This document shows positions 47,877 through 58,729 of a stretch of DNA of 64,000 nt, piece after piece. The stretch spans positions 53,410-117,409 of the forward strand of contig QNGE01001033.1 of assembly GCA_008508345.1 (NCBI GenBank), read 5' to 3'. The number at the start of each line of letters is the position of its first letter. The first letter of the stretch is position 1. The translations under genes were made by a program, and so were the position numbers. A model generated the notes under the pieces. It was not told the DNA's origin and searched no databases. It saw only the letters and a program-made list of their open reading frames with translations. This DNA comes from Paragonimus westermani (lineage: Eukaryota > Platyhelminthes > Trematoda > Plagiorchiida > Troglotrematidae).

Positions 47877-50800
47877 CTAATCTGACGGTTTATTAAGTAG
47901 GTGAGAATCCAATAACACTTTGAGACGGTCCTTAGAAGAGCAGCTAACAATCTCTAGTGGTAGGTCTTCCCAGTAGTTGATGACATTATAAGAGAAGAAC
48001 TGTCGTCTCAGGAAGGTCCGAGGTCGGAGCTTATAGAGCTTCTTGTCTTGATCTCTTCGACTTTTATCACTTAATATGGTGAAGAGTTGTTACACGAGTC
48101 CCGTGCTAAGGAGAAAGTGTGTAAGAATTAAGTCGCCGCGGAGTCTACGAAACTCAAGTGGATAAAGATCGAGAATTTCAAGGCGAGACTCGTAGGATAG
48201 ATGCCGTAAGCCAGTGACTATTTCGGTGGCTACTTGCTGGACACGTTCAATGGTGAGTATGTTCTTCTTCAAACCGGTGTAGACGACTTGATTGGCACAC
48301 TCGAGCACTGGTCTTATGTAGACTCCGTAAAGCGTGTGAAAGACGTGCTTGTCTATCCAGGGGAAAGTTTGTTTGATCATCCCGAGAGTCATGAGACCCC
48401 TTTTGGCGGCCAGCTTGTGATGATAAGAGAAGGACAAACCAGACGACAGCCAGATCTCTAGGTCTTTTTGAGGTCTGCTTTCGTGATATGTACTACACTT
48501 TGTGTACCATATATCACGAATAGGTCCCCGGAATCTCCTCCGAGTGACATGTGCGCACACTTACTGTCGTTTAGAGGAAGACTTCAATCATCTGATCAGC
48601 ACTTGATACGATCAAGGTCAACCTACAATGCATTGGGGTCACAGGCGTTCCAGATTTTTAAGTCGTCAGCATAAAGGAGAGCGTTGCTGGAGATCAACTC
48701 GGGGAGATCATTGATATATATGAGAAACAACAATGGACCAAGTACCGATCCGTGAGGAACTCCCACAGAGACTGGGGATGGAGACGAAAGGCCTGAACCG
48801 GTTGTACTCTGAGAGTCCTGTTACCAAGAAAGGAAATTATCCAGCAGAGAACCTCCCTTGGATCCATAGGCTTCTAGTTTATTCAACAGGGGACCGTGTG
48901 GGACACTGTCGAAAGCTCCGACAAAGTCGAAGAAGATAGCATCCGAGATATGACCATTGTCCTCGGCCTCTGTTAGGCTATCCATGAAGATCGACATATT
49001 AGTTATGCATGACCGCTCAGGAGAAAGCCATGCTGGGTCGAAGAGAAGAGGTTATTCGAGAATAAATGCTTAAAGATGATGCGTTTTAACAGTCGCTCCA
49101 TTATCTCGCATGGGATACTGGTAAGGCCGATCGGCCGATAACTAACAGGAGAGTGACGATCGCCTGTTTTGAATATAGGTAAGACAGTGGCCTCTATCCA
49201 TGCCTCCGGAAGAGTGCCTGTCCGAAGTGTCTGTTAGAACAGATCAAAGAGAGGCACCGCCAAACCAAGGGCCGCTTCTTTGAGGATCCAGGGGTGGATC
49301 GCGTCTGATCCAATCGCACTATAGGGAGTGATCTTAAGCAAGAGGTCATGAACGTCGGACACAGAAAAGTCAGCTGTCAGGAGTGGGTGTTGGAAGTGTC
49401 TCCGTGGGAGAATTGGATGCCAGTTTGGCAGATCCACATTGTAGACTGCTGAGTAGTATTCTCTGAACACCTCGGCAACCACTTGGGTGTTGAAGAAGGT
49501 TTCCCCGTCGGGAAGCGGCAGAGAAAGCGCTGTGAGCTTATTTTTTCTTTGGCGACGTATATACTTGAAAAGGAAATTCTTATTCTCGTGAGCTACCTTT
49601 AGGATTTTTGACTGTACCTGTTGGGTGTGTTGCGGGATTTCCCGCTTGCACCTGTTTCGTACAGAGCGAAAGGTCTCTAGATCCTCTGGCCTTCCCGTTA
49701 GCTCCTGCTAAGAGAATAGAGGAGAACGTACTACAAGAAGGCGGCGTATGTTTCGCGGAAGCGGTGCACGAGAGGAGAACTTCCATAGTTTTCGAGGAAC
49801 AAATGCCCCATCGGCTTCGTGACTGACAGCTCTAAAGGAAAGGTAGTTCAAGTTCACTAAGTTGGATGTAGGGCTGAGTGTGCTCAAAAACGTCCTTAGT
49901 GCGTTAAAATCTGCTCCCTGGAAGTTTCGGAATGAAGTCTTTGTTACAGCGTTTTGGAGCCAGTAACAGATAAAGTCAAAGCTTGATAGCATGTGGTCAC
50001 TATGCCCAAGCGGTGGTTTGATGACCATCCTATCTGCCAGGTGAGCCTCGTGCGTAATGACCAGATCGAGCAAGGAGGGTGTCTGTCCTGGACAGTGCCT
50101 CTTAGGTAGATCGACATGCTGTGTCTAGGCTTTCTCATGGATCAACATTGCCAAGGGTGTCGAGAACCCTCAGCCGCAGTCCTCATAAGAAGCCGCCATA
50201 GAGTTGAGTTCGGGTGCGTTGAAGTCACCCATAGTAAGAAGATGGGAGAAACACTGGGTAGACGTGAGTCTGTCTAGGGTAGCAAGAATGGCTTAGTTGT
50301 CGGATGCACTGCATGACGGCGAACGGTACATAACACCGGTAGGAAGCGTGTCACGTTTGCGAAGTTGGAGTTTGATCCAGAGCGTGTCGCAATTCTCTGG
50401 GAGGGTTAATTCCCCTACTACAGCTGGCACTGGGAGATTCTGGCTTGAGAAAACGATGCAGCTTCCCAGGCATCCACGGGAGTAGTCCGTCCGTTACAAA
50501 GAGTAACCAGGGACATGCAGTTCACTATCACTGATATCCGCGGGAAGCCAGGTTTCTTTTAAAGCAGGAATGTGGGGGCTAGTGTCTGTCTGATTCCTGG
50601 TAGTTTGTTCATAAAGCTCAAACAGTCGGTGTACACGCGCTTGAGGGTTACTTCCTCGTTTTGCTCGGTACGAAAAGAGACAGAAGTGCTCAAGGAAGAG
50701 TGCAGCCTTAGTAGCAGGCTAGGGTGCGTAACGGACGGCGTAGTTTTGTGAGCCCTCTTGAGGGGTGTTGGCCGTTTTTTCACACCTTCGGCATATGTGA

Positions 50801-51026
50801 GCGTCCCTGTGGGACGCCTCGTCCGCTTCTGTTGGCCCAAGGTCGATGACATTTGGACCGCGCTTGCTTTCAGAGATTCTAGAGGGTGATATGCAGTTTT
50901 GCACCCTCGAAAATTTGGGTGGGGTTGTTGATGAGAAGAAAGTATAGGAGGAAACGGCCCCGATGCAGCCCAGGATAGAGCCGCCGGAGTGAGACAAGTT
51001 TGGGTCATTTTGAATGCATGGGGCAC
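47877..51026 (-). pseudogene. ORF2 of the CR1-like LINE: endonuclease and reverse transcriptase
   Basis: Endonuclease blocks: ETWLPADISDSELHVPGYSL (about 50,560), TMGDFNAPEL (about 50,230) and DLVITHEAHLADRMV with LGHSDH (about 50,060-50,000). RT blocks: SAIGSDAIHPWILKEAA (about 49,300), DRHSPVSYRPIGLTSIPCEI (about 49,130), and [11 protein letters not shown] with YADD at 48,662-48,673. C-terminus: RLEILDLYPLEFRRLRGDLI (about 48,170) to RLKVLLDSHLLNKPSD and TAG at 47,877. At least several stops and frame changes break the ORF, so no whole protein can be made. Motifs and order are typical of the CR1 group. Confidence 0.82.
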
Positions 51027-51036
51027 CCCAGCAGAC

Positions 51037-52098
51037 TCACTGGGCTGTACAGCTTAGGAATAAGATATTTTTGACGAGCGTTTTTTTGAGTGAGATAAAT
51101 GGGGGTCGAGAAGAGTGATGGTCCTTAACATCTTCGAGATCTGTTCCAACGGCCACCTGCATATCCACAGGCGCTTGACTTTCCAATGAGATAGGGGCAG
51201 TGGCCTCTGGTGTGGGTGCTTGGGGTGGTGCATCTAAAGACAACGGTCCCCTCTTGACAGCAGGGATAAGGACTTTAGCGCTAGCTTGGAGTTTGAGGTT
51301 AGCTGTGATGCATAACCTTGTTCTAGCAAGCTGAGAGCACTTATCCCACTCCTGCAGTCAGCGATCAAAAAAGACTGCCCTGGGGTTAACGTGCTTTTTC
51401 TTCAGTTCAGCCGCTTTTTCCAGTACTTCCTATGTGCTAATCTTTGCGGGTAATGTCACAAGGAGTCTCAGTGATTTCTTGGTAGCTTTTGAGCGAAGTC
51501 TGCTAGCAGAAACCATTTTTGTAGACTCTGGAGTGAAACAAGCGTTCAGCACCGCTCTGGCTTGTTCCCCCGGAGAGATTGTGGTCGGAAATCGTCCCCA
51601 CAAAACAAGCCTCTTCTCCCGGAGTGCTTTATTCTTCAAGCTCGTCGCGATTTCCTCAATTTGAGCGGTGGACAAAGCCACTGCCTAGCGAGCAGCCGCA
51701 GCGCCTGGAAGGGGAACGGCAATGTACTCATTCAACGAGCTCAGTTCTGACTTCATGTCAGATAAAGTTCTCTGAGTATCATTCAGGGCTTTTTCTACTG
51801 TGGCTATCTGTGCGCTTACATCTTCAGACGAATTGTAGCCACACTTGCACGCGTCTGACTTCTGCTCTCTCGGGGTGGCCAGTAGAGGATCCAACGTGGC
51901 CTTCAATGGAGTGCAGCTATCTCGGAAGAGACAGCTCATACAGATGAATGATCTTTTTGAAGAAGTGAGTAAGGCGCACTGGTCCTCCCTGAGGCCAGTA
52001 CACTTAAAGCGGTACCAATGTAGGCGCGTCTGGCATTGCATACCGTTCTGAACAGTCGTGTGGCAGCCGAAATGACCACAAGCACTCGATACCTCCAA
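51037..52098 (-). pseudogene. ORF1 of the CR1-like LINE, PHD-like zinc finger
   Basis: One frame runs from 52,098 to 51,037 (354 codons) with only three in-frame stops (near 51,685, 51,430 and 51,360). The N-terminus reads CGHFGCHTTVQNGMQCQTRL and then HWYRFKCTGL and FICMSCLFRD. The spaced Cys and His residues match a PHD-like zinc finger, found at the start of ORF1 in many CR1 elements. A coiled-coil-like ATVEKALNDTQRTLSDMKSE follows, then a basic and a Pro-rich part. The protein is expected to bind RNA. The remarkable openness, stops aside, suggests recent inactivation. Confidence 0.75.
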
Positions 52099-52169
52099 TC
52101 CACTGATGCTGCTGGTTCTTGTGCGTGATTGTGTTATGGTTTGTGAGTAAAGATGACAGTTGTTAATGA

Positions 52170-52440
52170 AAAAGAAACACGAGGCTGGAAACTAATACGG
52201 ATACTATCGAACACAAATAAGATAATTCACAGTGATTTATGCTATTCGACAACGAATAGCAATGATCGTATATAATTGTTTTTTGATGTACTGTGCACCA
52301 AAACGAAACACAAGTCCAGAGAACAACACGGATAAAATCGAACACGAATAATACAATACGCGATGAATTATGCTATTCGACGAAGAATAGCAATGATCTT
52401 GTATAGTTTTTTGATGCAATGGGCACCAAGGTAGCAAAAA
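52170..52440 (-). repeat. Two tandem ~131-bp repeats with hairpins at the LINE 5' end
   Basis: Units at about 52,170-52,300 and 52,301-52,430 share GAATAGCAATGATC, TTTTTTGATG and the CTATTCGAC block. Each holds a perfect inverted repeat: GCTATTCG-aca-a-CGAATAGC at 52,241-52,260 and GCTATTC-gacgaa-GAATAGC at 52,372-52,391, 131 bp apart. Tandem 5' UTR repeats often act as promoter units in LINEs; that role here is inference. Confidence 0.7.
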
Positions 52441-52495
52441 TATGAATAAACAATGACAGCGAGGAAATTTAAACCAAAGTTCGAGTTACCCGCGC

Positions 52496-54225
52496 ATGTC
52501 AGTTGAATTGTCACCTGGAGCCAAAGCAGCTTTCTTGATAGCAAAGGAAGCCTTATGTCATGCCACGAAACTGTGTTTCATCACTTGCGATCCAAACGCT
52601 CGTTTTATTCTCACTACAGATGCATCAAACGCTGCCGTCGGCGCAGTCCTGGAACAGTCTGTGAATGGTGAACAGCAAGAGTTGCAACCAGCACAGACTG
52701 AGTACAGCACTTTTGGACGTGAATTGCTGGCCATTTATTTGGCGATCCGTTATTTTCGGCCTCTTTAGGATGGTCGACATTTTGTTGTGCAAACCAATCA
52801 CAAGCCTTTAACATTTGCTTTTCATGCTAAGCCTGATCGGTACTCTCCGCGCAAACTCAGACATTTGGACTACCTCTCCCAATTCACCACGGACATCCGA
52901 CACCTACGTGGTAACGCCAATATCGTGGCTGATACATTATCACGACCTGATGTCAACTCAGTCCAATCGCCTCCTTCCTTCGATTTGTCTCAAGTGGCCA
53001 CAGCTCAGCAGTGCAGTGAGGACCTAAAGGACGTTTCCATCTGTAAGTCCTTGAAATTGTCTACTATCCCTGTACCGACACAAGCTGGCGACATCTCGTG
53101 TGATACCTCAACGGATACACCCAGACCTTTCGTTCCACTTTCTTACTGACGTACTGTTTTCAATCATTTCCACTGTTTACCTCATATCGAAAAACGCGGC
53201 ACGCTGAAATTGATTGCGCGACGCTTTGTTTGGCCCTCTATGAAAAAAGACGTTCGCCTTTGGTCACAACATGTCTAGAGTGCCAAAGGAGTGAAGTACA
53301 CAAGCATACGGTTACCACACCAGGCACATTCTCCGAACCGGACGCCCGTTTTTCCCACGTGCATCTTGACATCGTTGGCCCACTACCACCCTCCAACAAA
53401 TGCACGCATATACTGACTGCAATCGATCGTTTCACCCGTTGGACTTTAGCTGTGCCCATCAGAGATATTTCAGCAGAGACGGTCGGTAAAACATTTTTAG
53501 AACACTGAATCGCTAATTTTGGTGTGTCATCTAAAATTACTACGGATAGAGGCACCCAGTTCCAGTCTTCTCTTTTTCGCAATTTCACGCAGTTTCTGGG
53601 TCGCTCGCACATCGAAACGACAGCATACCACCCTTGTGCTAACGGTTTAGTCGAGCGTTTTCACCGACAATTTAAAGCCTCGATAACCGCTTAGTCCGAC
53701 GCAACGAAGTGGAGTGAACGTCTACCACTCATTCTCCTCGGAATCCGGTCTACCGTTGAAGAGGACGTTGGCTGTATCACCTCTGAGTTAGTTTACGGTA
53801 CCAACTTGCATCTCCCAGGAGAACCGATTCAACCCTTGACTCATCCAGACCCAGACACGGACTACATTTCACGTTTACGACAGCACACGTCCAGCCTTCA
53901 TTTCAAAACGACCCGTAAACATTGGCGCCGAGAACAAAAATCTCCAGATTTGTTCACATGCAAATTTGTGTTTATGCGCCAAGACGCCACCAAGAAACCG
54001 TTACATCCACGATACCTCGGCCCTTTCAGAGTGGTTAAACGGGACGAGAAATTCTTCATTATTGGAAGGTCTGGACGAAGTGAATCGGTATCCATTGATC
54101 GGCTGGAACCAGCCTACACAGAACAAGATGTTGACCCACCTGAACCGACGTTGACTGAGAGCAACCCCTCTCCATCCCCAACAGAATTACTTTCCCCTGC
54201 AGCTCAGCCACCTTGTTTCCTTTAA
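52496..54225 (+). pseudogene. RNase H and integrase of the CsRn1-like element
   Basis: RNase H: ILTTDASNAAVGAVLEQSVN with its first Asp at 52,619, TEYSTFGRELLAIYLAIRYF, a TAG at 52,766-52,768, then VVQTNHKPLTFAF and HLRGNANIVADTLSRPD. Integrase: a zinc-binding region ending WSQHCLECQRSE, though the matching frame contains a change at 53,230; core residues in HVHLDIVGPLPP (Asp 53,368), TTDRGTQFQSS (Asp 53,545) and ANGLVERFHRQF (Glu 53,653), a complete D-D-E set. The tail reads PLHPRYLGPFRVVKRDEKFF, the usual GPF/Y block, and ends at 54,225. Three or four stops interrupt it. Both domains keep every catalytic residue I can check. Confidence 0.85.
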
Positions 54226-54377
54226 CAGCGTACCACACGCAGAAGGCGATCTGTACACTGGCCGAAACATCTAACAGATAAAAGTACATGATATGACTAT
54301 CGAGCCTTTGGTTTGTTTTCTCCCCACTGCCATTCTTTAATTGTTTTCAACCCACAGACGCTCTGGTAAACGGGTTT

Positions 54378-54842
54378 TGTAGCGTTGTATACGCTATTTT
54401 TTACTTCATGTTTTTTAATGTTATGCATGCCTCCTCATCTTCTTCAACCTCGCATGTGCACATGAGGTTCGAACAAGGTTAATCGATCCACAGAGTAATC
54501 AATAACTTGAAAATTACACTTTCGAGTTCGCACGCTCTGCTGTGTGTTCGCGTTCAGGGTCGGTGGCGTACAAATCTTTGGAAGGATTAGACTTCAGCGG
54601 AATCAACCGTTTAGTTCGGCAAATTTATTTATTCACCCGTCGTTGGAATTATCTCGATCGTGACGTCGAGACTATCTGGGGGACACACGACAAGTAGTAT
54701 CAATGAGAATCCTCATTCGGTGTAGTGGAACACTAAACCAACGTGCCTCCATGAACTATTGTGAGTTATTTGTTTTCCTTCTTATCAGATTTCGACCTCC
54801 TATTCACACCTGAGTTCCCATATACTGTTCAGATCCACTATA
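54378..54842 (+). repeat. 3' LTR of the CsRn1-like element
   Basis: Begins TGTAGCG and ends CCACTATA; same length as the 5' LTR. A purine-rich GGTAAACGGG precedes it and may serve as the polypurine tract, though it is not convincing. Confidence 0.87.
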
Positions 54843-55251
54843 CGCGATAACCAAGTGACGGCTCGGAGTAACTTGTTATAAGCAGGGTATTTTGCTACCA
54901 GTTACTCAATCTAAAATGAGGGACTCCGCGGCCACAGCAAAACAAAGTTTTTCTCTGGAGTCTCCTTTTAACAAGTATGAAGAAGTTGGCATCTTCGACT
55001 ATTGCAAGACCGCCAGCAGGAATGTTAGTTCGAAGTGAGGATGGGCGTCCGCCGCACGCCACCTCTTGGTCAGAGCCCAACAGCACCAACAACATTAAGG
55101 TACAAACTTTCGTGTGCCAATAAATTTTTCCTCTTCAGGTGAGTGCTCAGTAATTTTCGTTGCAATTGGAAACTTATTTGGTGAGTCTGAACACAAACAT
55201 CTACAACATTCCTTCAAGTTTCTCTGCCACAACCTCAGTCACAAATACTGA
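54843..55251. other. Right flank of the LTR element
   Basis: A 66-codon minus ORF (54,895-55,095) is open but has no domain and no clear link to the ORF upstream of it. Nothing else is visible. Confidence 0.35.
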
Positions 55252-55788
55252 CTAGAATGACACCAGGCATTTGTCCATGTGGGGATTTTTCTTCTCCAAG
55301 GTCGAACTTTCCGGCGGGAGCTTCTGTTGATTATCCACGGCCATGTTTATGACGCGAAACTGTCCTTCAAATAAATCAGTACTACACCAAGGAAAAATTA
55401 ATGCGCTTCGGGCACCATATGGCTCCCCCACTTGCAGGAACACCTTTTCAACGTTAGCGGAAACTGATACCGTGTATTTGCGAAAATGCGAAAGTTCTCC
55501 GGGGAAACTGTTGTTTATGTGACACTTGTTATAGAGTTTTAATCGGAGGCATTCAAAGTTGTTCGGCAGCTCGAAAAAGTCTATCCGTACCTTGTCGGGC
55601 ATATACGAGTTTAGTGCAGGATGATGTGGCAAGTGCCATACCCATGTTGTCGTTCCGCCAATCTCACATATGTAGGTCGTTGTGTTACGCCCTACCATCA
55701 TGCCCGGATATCTTATCTCAGGTTCTCTGGCCAACCTTTTCTTTATCGCAGCAGGGTGGCCCACGGCCATACATTTCTTATTAAGCAA
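55252..55788 (-). CDS. Hypothetical protein or large exon, 178 codons
   Basis: Uninterrupted frame, unusually long for this window and without retroelement motifs. The in-frame ATG is at 55,770 (MAVGHPAAIKKRL). The middle reads TTTYICEIGGTTTWVWHLPH and HPALNSYMPDKVRIDFFELP; Cys residues recur and no membrane segment is evident. The pattern TYIC, Trp, HP, then a P-x-K-V-R-I-D-F block reminds me of trematode egg-protein CP391S-like ectodomains; that is recall of a pattern, not a match. No good splice sites were found at either end (GTGTCA at 55,260 is a weak donor), so it may be one exon, a small gene or a fragment. Confidence 0.4.
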   Translation of the reverse strand: MLNKKCMAVGHPAAIKKRLAREPEIRYPGMMVGRNTTTYICEIGGTTTWVWHLPHHPALNSYMPDKVRIDFFELPNNFECLRLKLYNKCHINNSFPGELSHFRKYTVSVSANVEKVFLQVGEPYGARSALIFPWCSTDLFEGQFRVINMAVDNQQKLPPESSTLEKKNPHMDKCLVSF

Positions 55789-57009
55789 TACCCAGTCAGC
55801 TTGTCTTCACGGTGGGCCAATCACATGGTGACCGTCCGTAAGTCTTACGCTGCTTCCCGTCCTGCTCAATGCTCGTCTGCTCTTCGTGGAAGTCTTCTCC
55901 TCCGAAGTGTTTCCGTCTGAAAAACTGATTCACACACCCTCATGAGCAAAATAATTAATGAGATTTCACGTGCCCTGACAAGGTTTAGGCTACATTCATT
56001 CCAAAGCACGGTACAAGAAGGAACACCGAGATTCCTGCCAGAATTGGTCTTACTTGCATCAGGCTTATAATCATTGCCCAGCTTTCGTTCCACAATTCAG
56101 TGTGCTTCAAGGATGTCGCATCCTGCTAGAACCGCCGTGTTACTCAGAAATGAAATTTGTATAAAAAATCGCCACACAAGTGCCCAAAGGTAGCTGCCAA
56201 CGTTGAGTGGTTGACGATTGTTCTGCGTTTTGTAAAGACTCAATCACCATGCCAACCGTTTCCATTTACTCCATTCACGCTGACCACTCACCCTCTCACA
56301 ATCGAAATGACCTTCATAGTGATTACAAGACCCTCTATAGTGGGCAGAAGAAATTATCCAAATTACGCGCGCAGCGGATCACTACTCGCAAGAACGTTAC
56401 TCTTGACGTGTTATTAAATATTTGTTCAGACTACGGGCGTTGCACAAGTGGCCGCATATGAACTTGCAGTACTCAAACTGTGGTCGCGTGCGTTGCTCGT
56501 ACATGCGTAACCAAGCCACAGGGAGAAATATTTCGGCAATTTGGAAAGATAGAGTCAGAAGTTGGAAAAAGTATTTCGCTCCAAACACCTAAGCAGCAGA
56601 CAAATTTGACTTGAAGGTAACACATGACATTCCACGCCTGACATTCATCAAGTACTTCACAGGATCACAAGGTGTTGCAATGTTGCAACCGAATTATGTG
56701 ATAAGCATTTCAGGGTTTGCATAGAGGTCTTGGCCTCACAGAGATCCAAACACTGCCGTGTGTAATGCTAATGCAGAATTCTCACGTCGAAGGAGCAAGT
56801 CAGGCCAAAAGTCCTAAATCGTGGCACCGAACAACAGACAATTTGTTTGAAATATCATGTAAGACCTTGAAGTTTTGTGGGCTCGTTCCATGACTCAAAA
56901 GGTATTTGACAAGTTGGGCTCACAATTAACATTATTGAATCGTTCGCTAACGACTCAATTTTTCTCTGATTTGCGCGTAACCTTGGAACCTGATAAATGC
57001 CCTTCTTGA
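55789..57009. other. No recognisable feature
   Basis: Short frames only. If the 178-codon ORF is an exon, this stretch would hold its upstream intron and promoter, but neither can be shown. Confidence 0.35.
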
Positions 57010-57500
57010 TAGTCAAAAGTGTAACTAGTAGTTCAACTTCGGAGTGTTCAATGAGGAAGCATTTGTAGAAACCGGGTTTAACACGGTACTTAACTGGAGT
57101 TGTCCACATGGAAATCGGGCCTCTCATCTCGAAAACCGAAAAGAGAATGCGCCCGTACAACGAGGTGGACAAGTGGTTGTCGCTGTGTAATGGAGGGGCG
57201 ATACAGCGGAATTGAGCCGACTCAGATAGATGGTAATCGGTTGGGTCGGGGCAAATATGCCGTTCGCGGGTCGAGGAGTGGTAGGAATTATGTTACTTGA
57301 GAAAAATTATGAAAGAAAAATATCTGGTTCCGGCAGTTAGAATAACATTAATGGAAACAGTAGCACTAAGTGAAATATGAATGGGAACTATTATTGCAGT
57401 TTATTCAAACAAGATAGTAAAACGCGAGATAGTCTCTCAACACTAATCAACCCAAGTAAGCCAATCCTAAAAATAGTTCAACAGAGCTTAACAAAATCAA
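57010..57500. repeat. Diverged direct repeat, copy 1 (partner 58,730-59,260)
   Basis: Shared landmarks in the same order and orientation: ACACGGTACT / ATACGGTACT, GAATTGAGC, GGTTGGGTCG / GGTGGGTCG, GAGAAAAATTATGAAAGA / AAGAAAAACTATAGAAGA, GATAGTAAAACGCGAGA / GGTGATAAAACGCAGGA and ACTAATCAA. Divergence is large. The pair brackets the second MITE copy and could be old LTRs or dispersed repeats. Confidence 0.5.
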
Positions 57501-57554
57501 CTCTACTGCCTACAGCTCCCAATGGGCTCCGACTTGCTCGTCCTGTCTTAAAGG

Positions 57555-57957
57555 TGCCGAATCGAACGTTTAGTGCTCGTCGCACTAAGTCGCGTTTTCC
57601 TCAGGTACGCAATTATCAGACGCGAAAACCAAAAGGCCGTTGAGGAGAGAGACCAAGTATTTATTCGACGAAATGTACCGGTGGTCTCTGATAGCGCTGT
57701 AAAAGACACCGACACGCAAAATAGCTAGGGAGGCTAGAGACCGGCCGTCGGCGAGCGAGTAAACCGGAGGAATGTGACACGTGTGTCCTTCGGGTTCGCG
57801 CCACGGTCACATGACGTTAACAAACAGTCGGACAACATGCATCATGCTTACTTTCTTAATAGCCTAGGTACAATATGCAACTATGAGTTTTGGAACTATT
57901 TTACACACCATACCGCAGGCAGGCCCGGGAAATATCCAGGCCGCTACAAACGCTAGA
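57555..57957 (+). mobile_element. MITE-like element, second copy, left end missing
   Basis: Aligns with 27,455-27,826 along nearly its whole length, for example TACGCAATTATCAGACGCGA and CCTTCGGGTTCGCGCCAC and GTTTTGGAACTATTTTACAC. The right terminal repeat (CCAGGCCGCTACA) is present; the left one is absent, the alignment starting at TTTAGTGCTCGTCGCAC. The two copies differ at roughly one position in ten by eye, so they are not recent. Confidence 0.7.
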
Positions 57958-58729
57958 GAACCTTTGAGTGTTTGTAGTGAGACGCGCACCAACACTAACA
58001 GCGGTATTAATTACAGAATTGATGATAGTCGCGCTCAGGTGTTGCACTAGAAGTCTCGTGTCAGCGTCAGGCATAAAAACGCGATGGGGGAGAAGATGGG
58101 AGCAGTCGAGTATCCATGCAATCGACTGTATTGCGCAACAATGTCTAGCGTTCAAGTAAACAAAATAAAGGAGCACACCCAAAGGTTTGTTGCTTCTCAA
58201 TGTCTCCGTGTTTGTTCCGAAAAAACATTTGTGTGCTGTCATTTCAAACATTTTTTTGATCAGTGCGCTCAGCGCCCAAAAAGAGCAGTGGTTGGTGATG
58301 AAGGTATCAGAATTACTGGCGAAGCTTACCCTAGCTGCCGATGGGAACATCAATAGCGAAGGAGCAACGGAGTGCTCGATTGAGAAGACCCCCCAACGAA
58401 TCAAAGTAAATACGTTGAGATGTGCCTTGACGCGTCTTCACGTTCGCTCCAACGAAATAAAAAACACCTAGAAAAGCCGTCCACAGGGGTCTTCTAAGTG
58501 ATTTTACCTACCGTCGGCGCGTTAAAAAACGTCCATACGGTGATGGAGGACGTGAGGGACCAAGGTTCGGTGATGTGGGGTAGTCATGAACTTTCAGGGT
58601 TCAACCCGAGATTTGTCCATCTGGAAGCGGCAAAATGTTATGCCATCACCTAAGGTTCCTCGGAGATAGCTGACAGTTTCATAGTCCATCTCGTTAACAA
58701 TCCAATTTCACACAGAGTTATGCGTAATT
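57958..58729. other. No recognisable feature
   Basis: A 167-codon minus ORF (57,901-58,404) partly overlaps the MITE end and shows no domain. Antisense plus frames are open as well, which argues against coding. Confidence 0.35.

Larger units (their letters stand above)
47790..52440 (-). mobile_element. CR1-like LINE inserted antisense in the CsRn1-like element
   Basis: Both reading frames of a CR1-type LINE are present in the minus direction: ORF1 with a zinc-finger head and ORF2 with endonuclease and reverse transcriptase. The 5' end carries two tandem repeats (52,170-52,440). The 3' end is near a GTAACCCCCAAGAGGGG stretch at about 47,830-47,800. The gypsy RNase H resumes at 52,496. The length of about 4.6 kb suggests a near-complete copy. 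The LINE itself has in-frame stops and frame changes. Exact borders and target duplications could not be fixed. Confidence 0.85.
45041..54842 (+). mobile_element. CsRn1-like Ty3/gypsy LTR retrotransposon, interrupted by a LINE
   Basis: Two direct LTRs of equal length (465 bp) flank gag with a CHCC motif, protease, reverse transcriptase, RNase H and integrase in Ty3/gypsy order. Without the inserted LINE (47,790-52,440) the element would be about 5.1 kb, the size expected of the CsRn1 clade first described in liver flukes. The CWYH-x9-C-x3-C Gag motif replaces the usual CCHC knuckle and is the main reason for the clade call. Flanking bases (acggg left, cgcga right) do not form a clear target duplication. 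Coding parts carry stops and frame changes despite highly similar LTRs. Confidence 0.88.

Noticed and set aside
57901..58404. 167-codon minus-strand ORF
   Set aside because: Its end overlaps the MITE copy, plus-strand frames over the same bases are open too, and no motif is visible.
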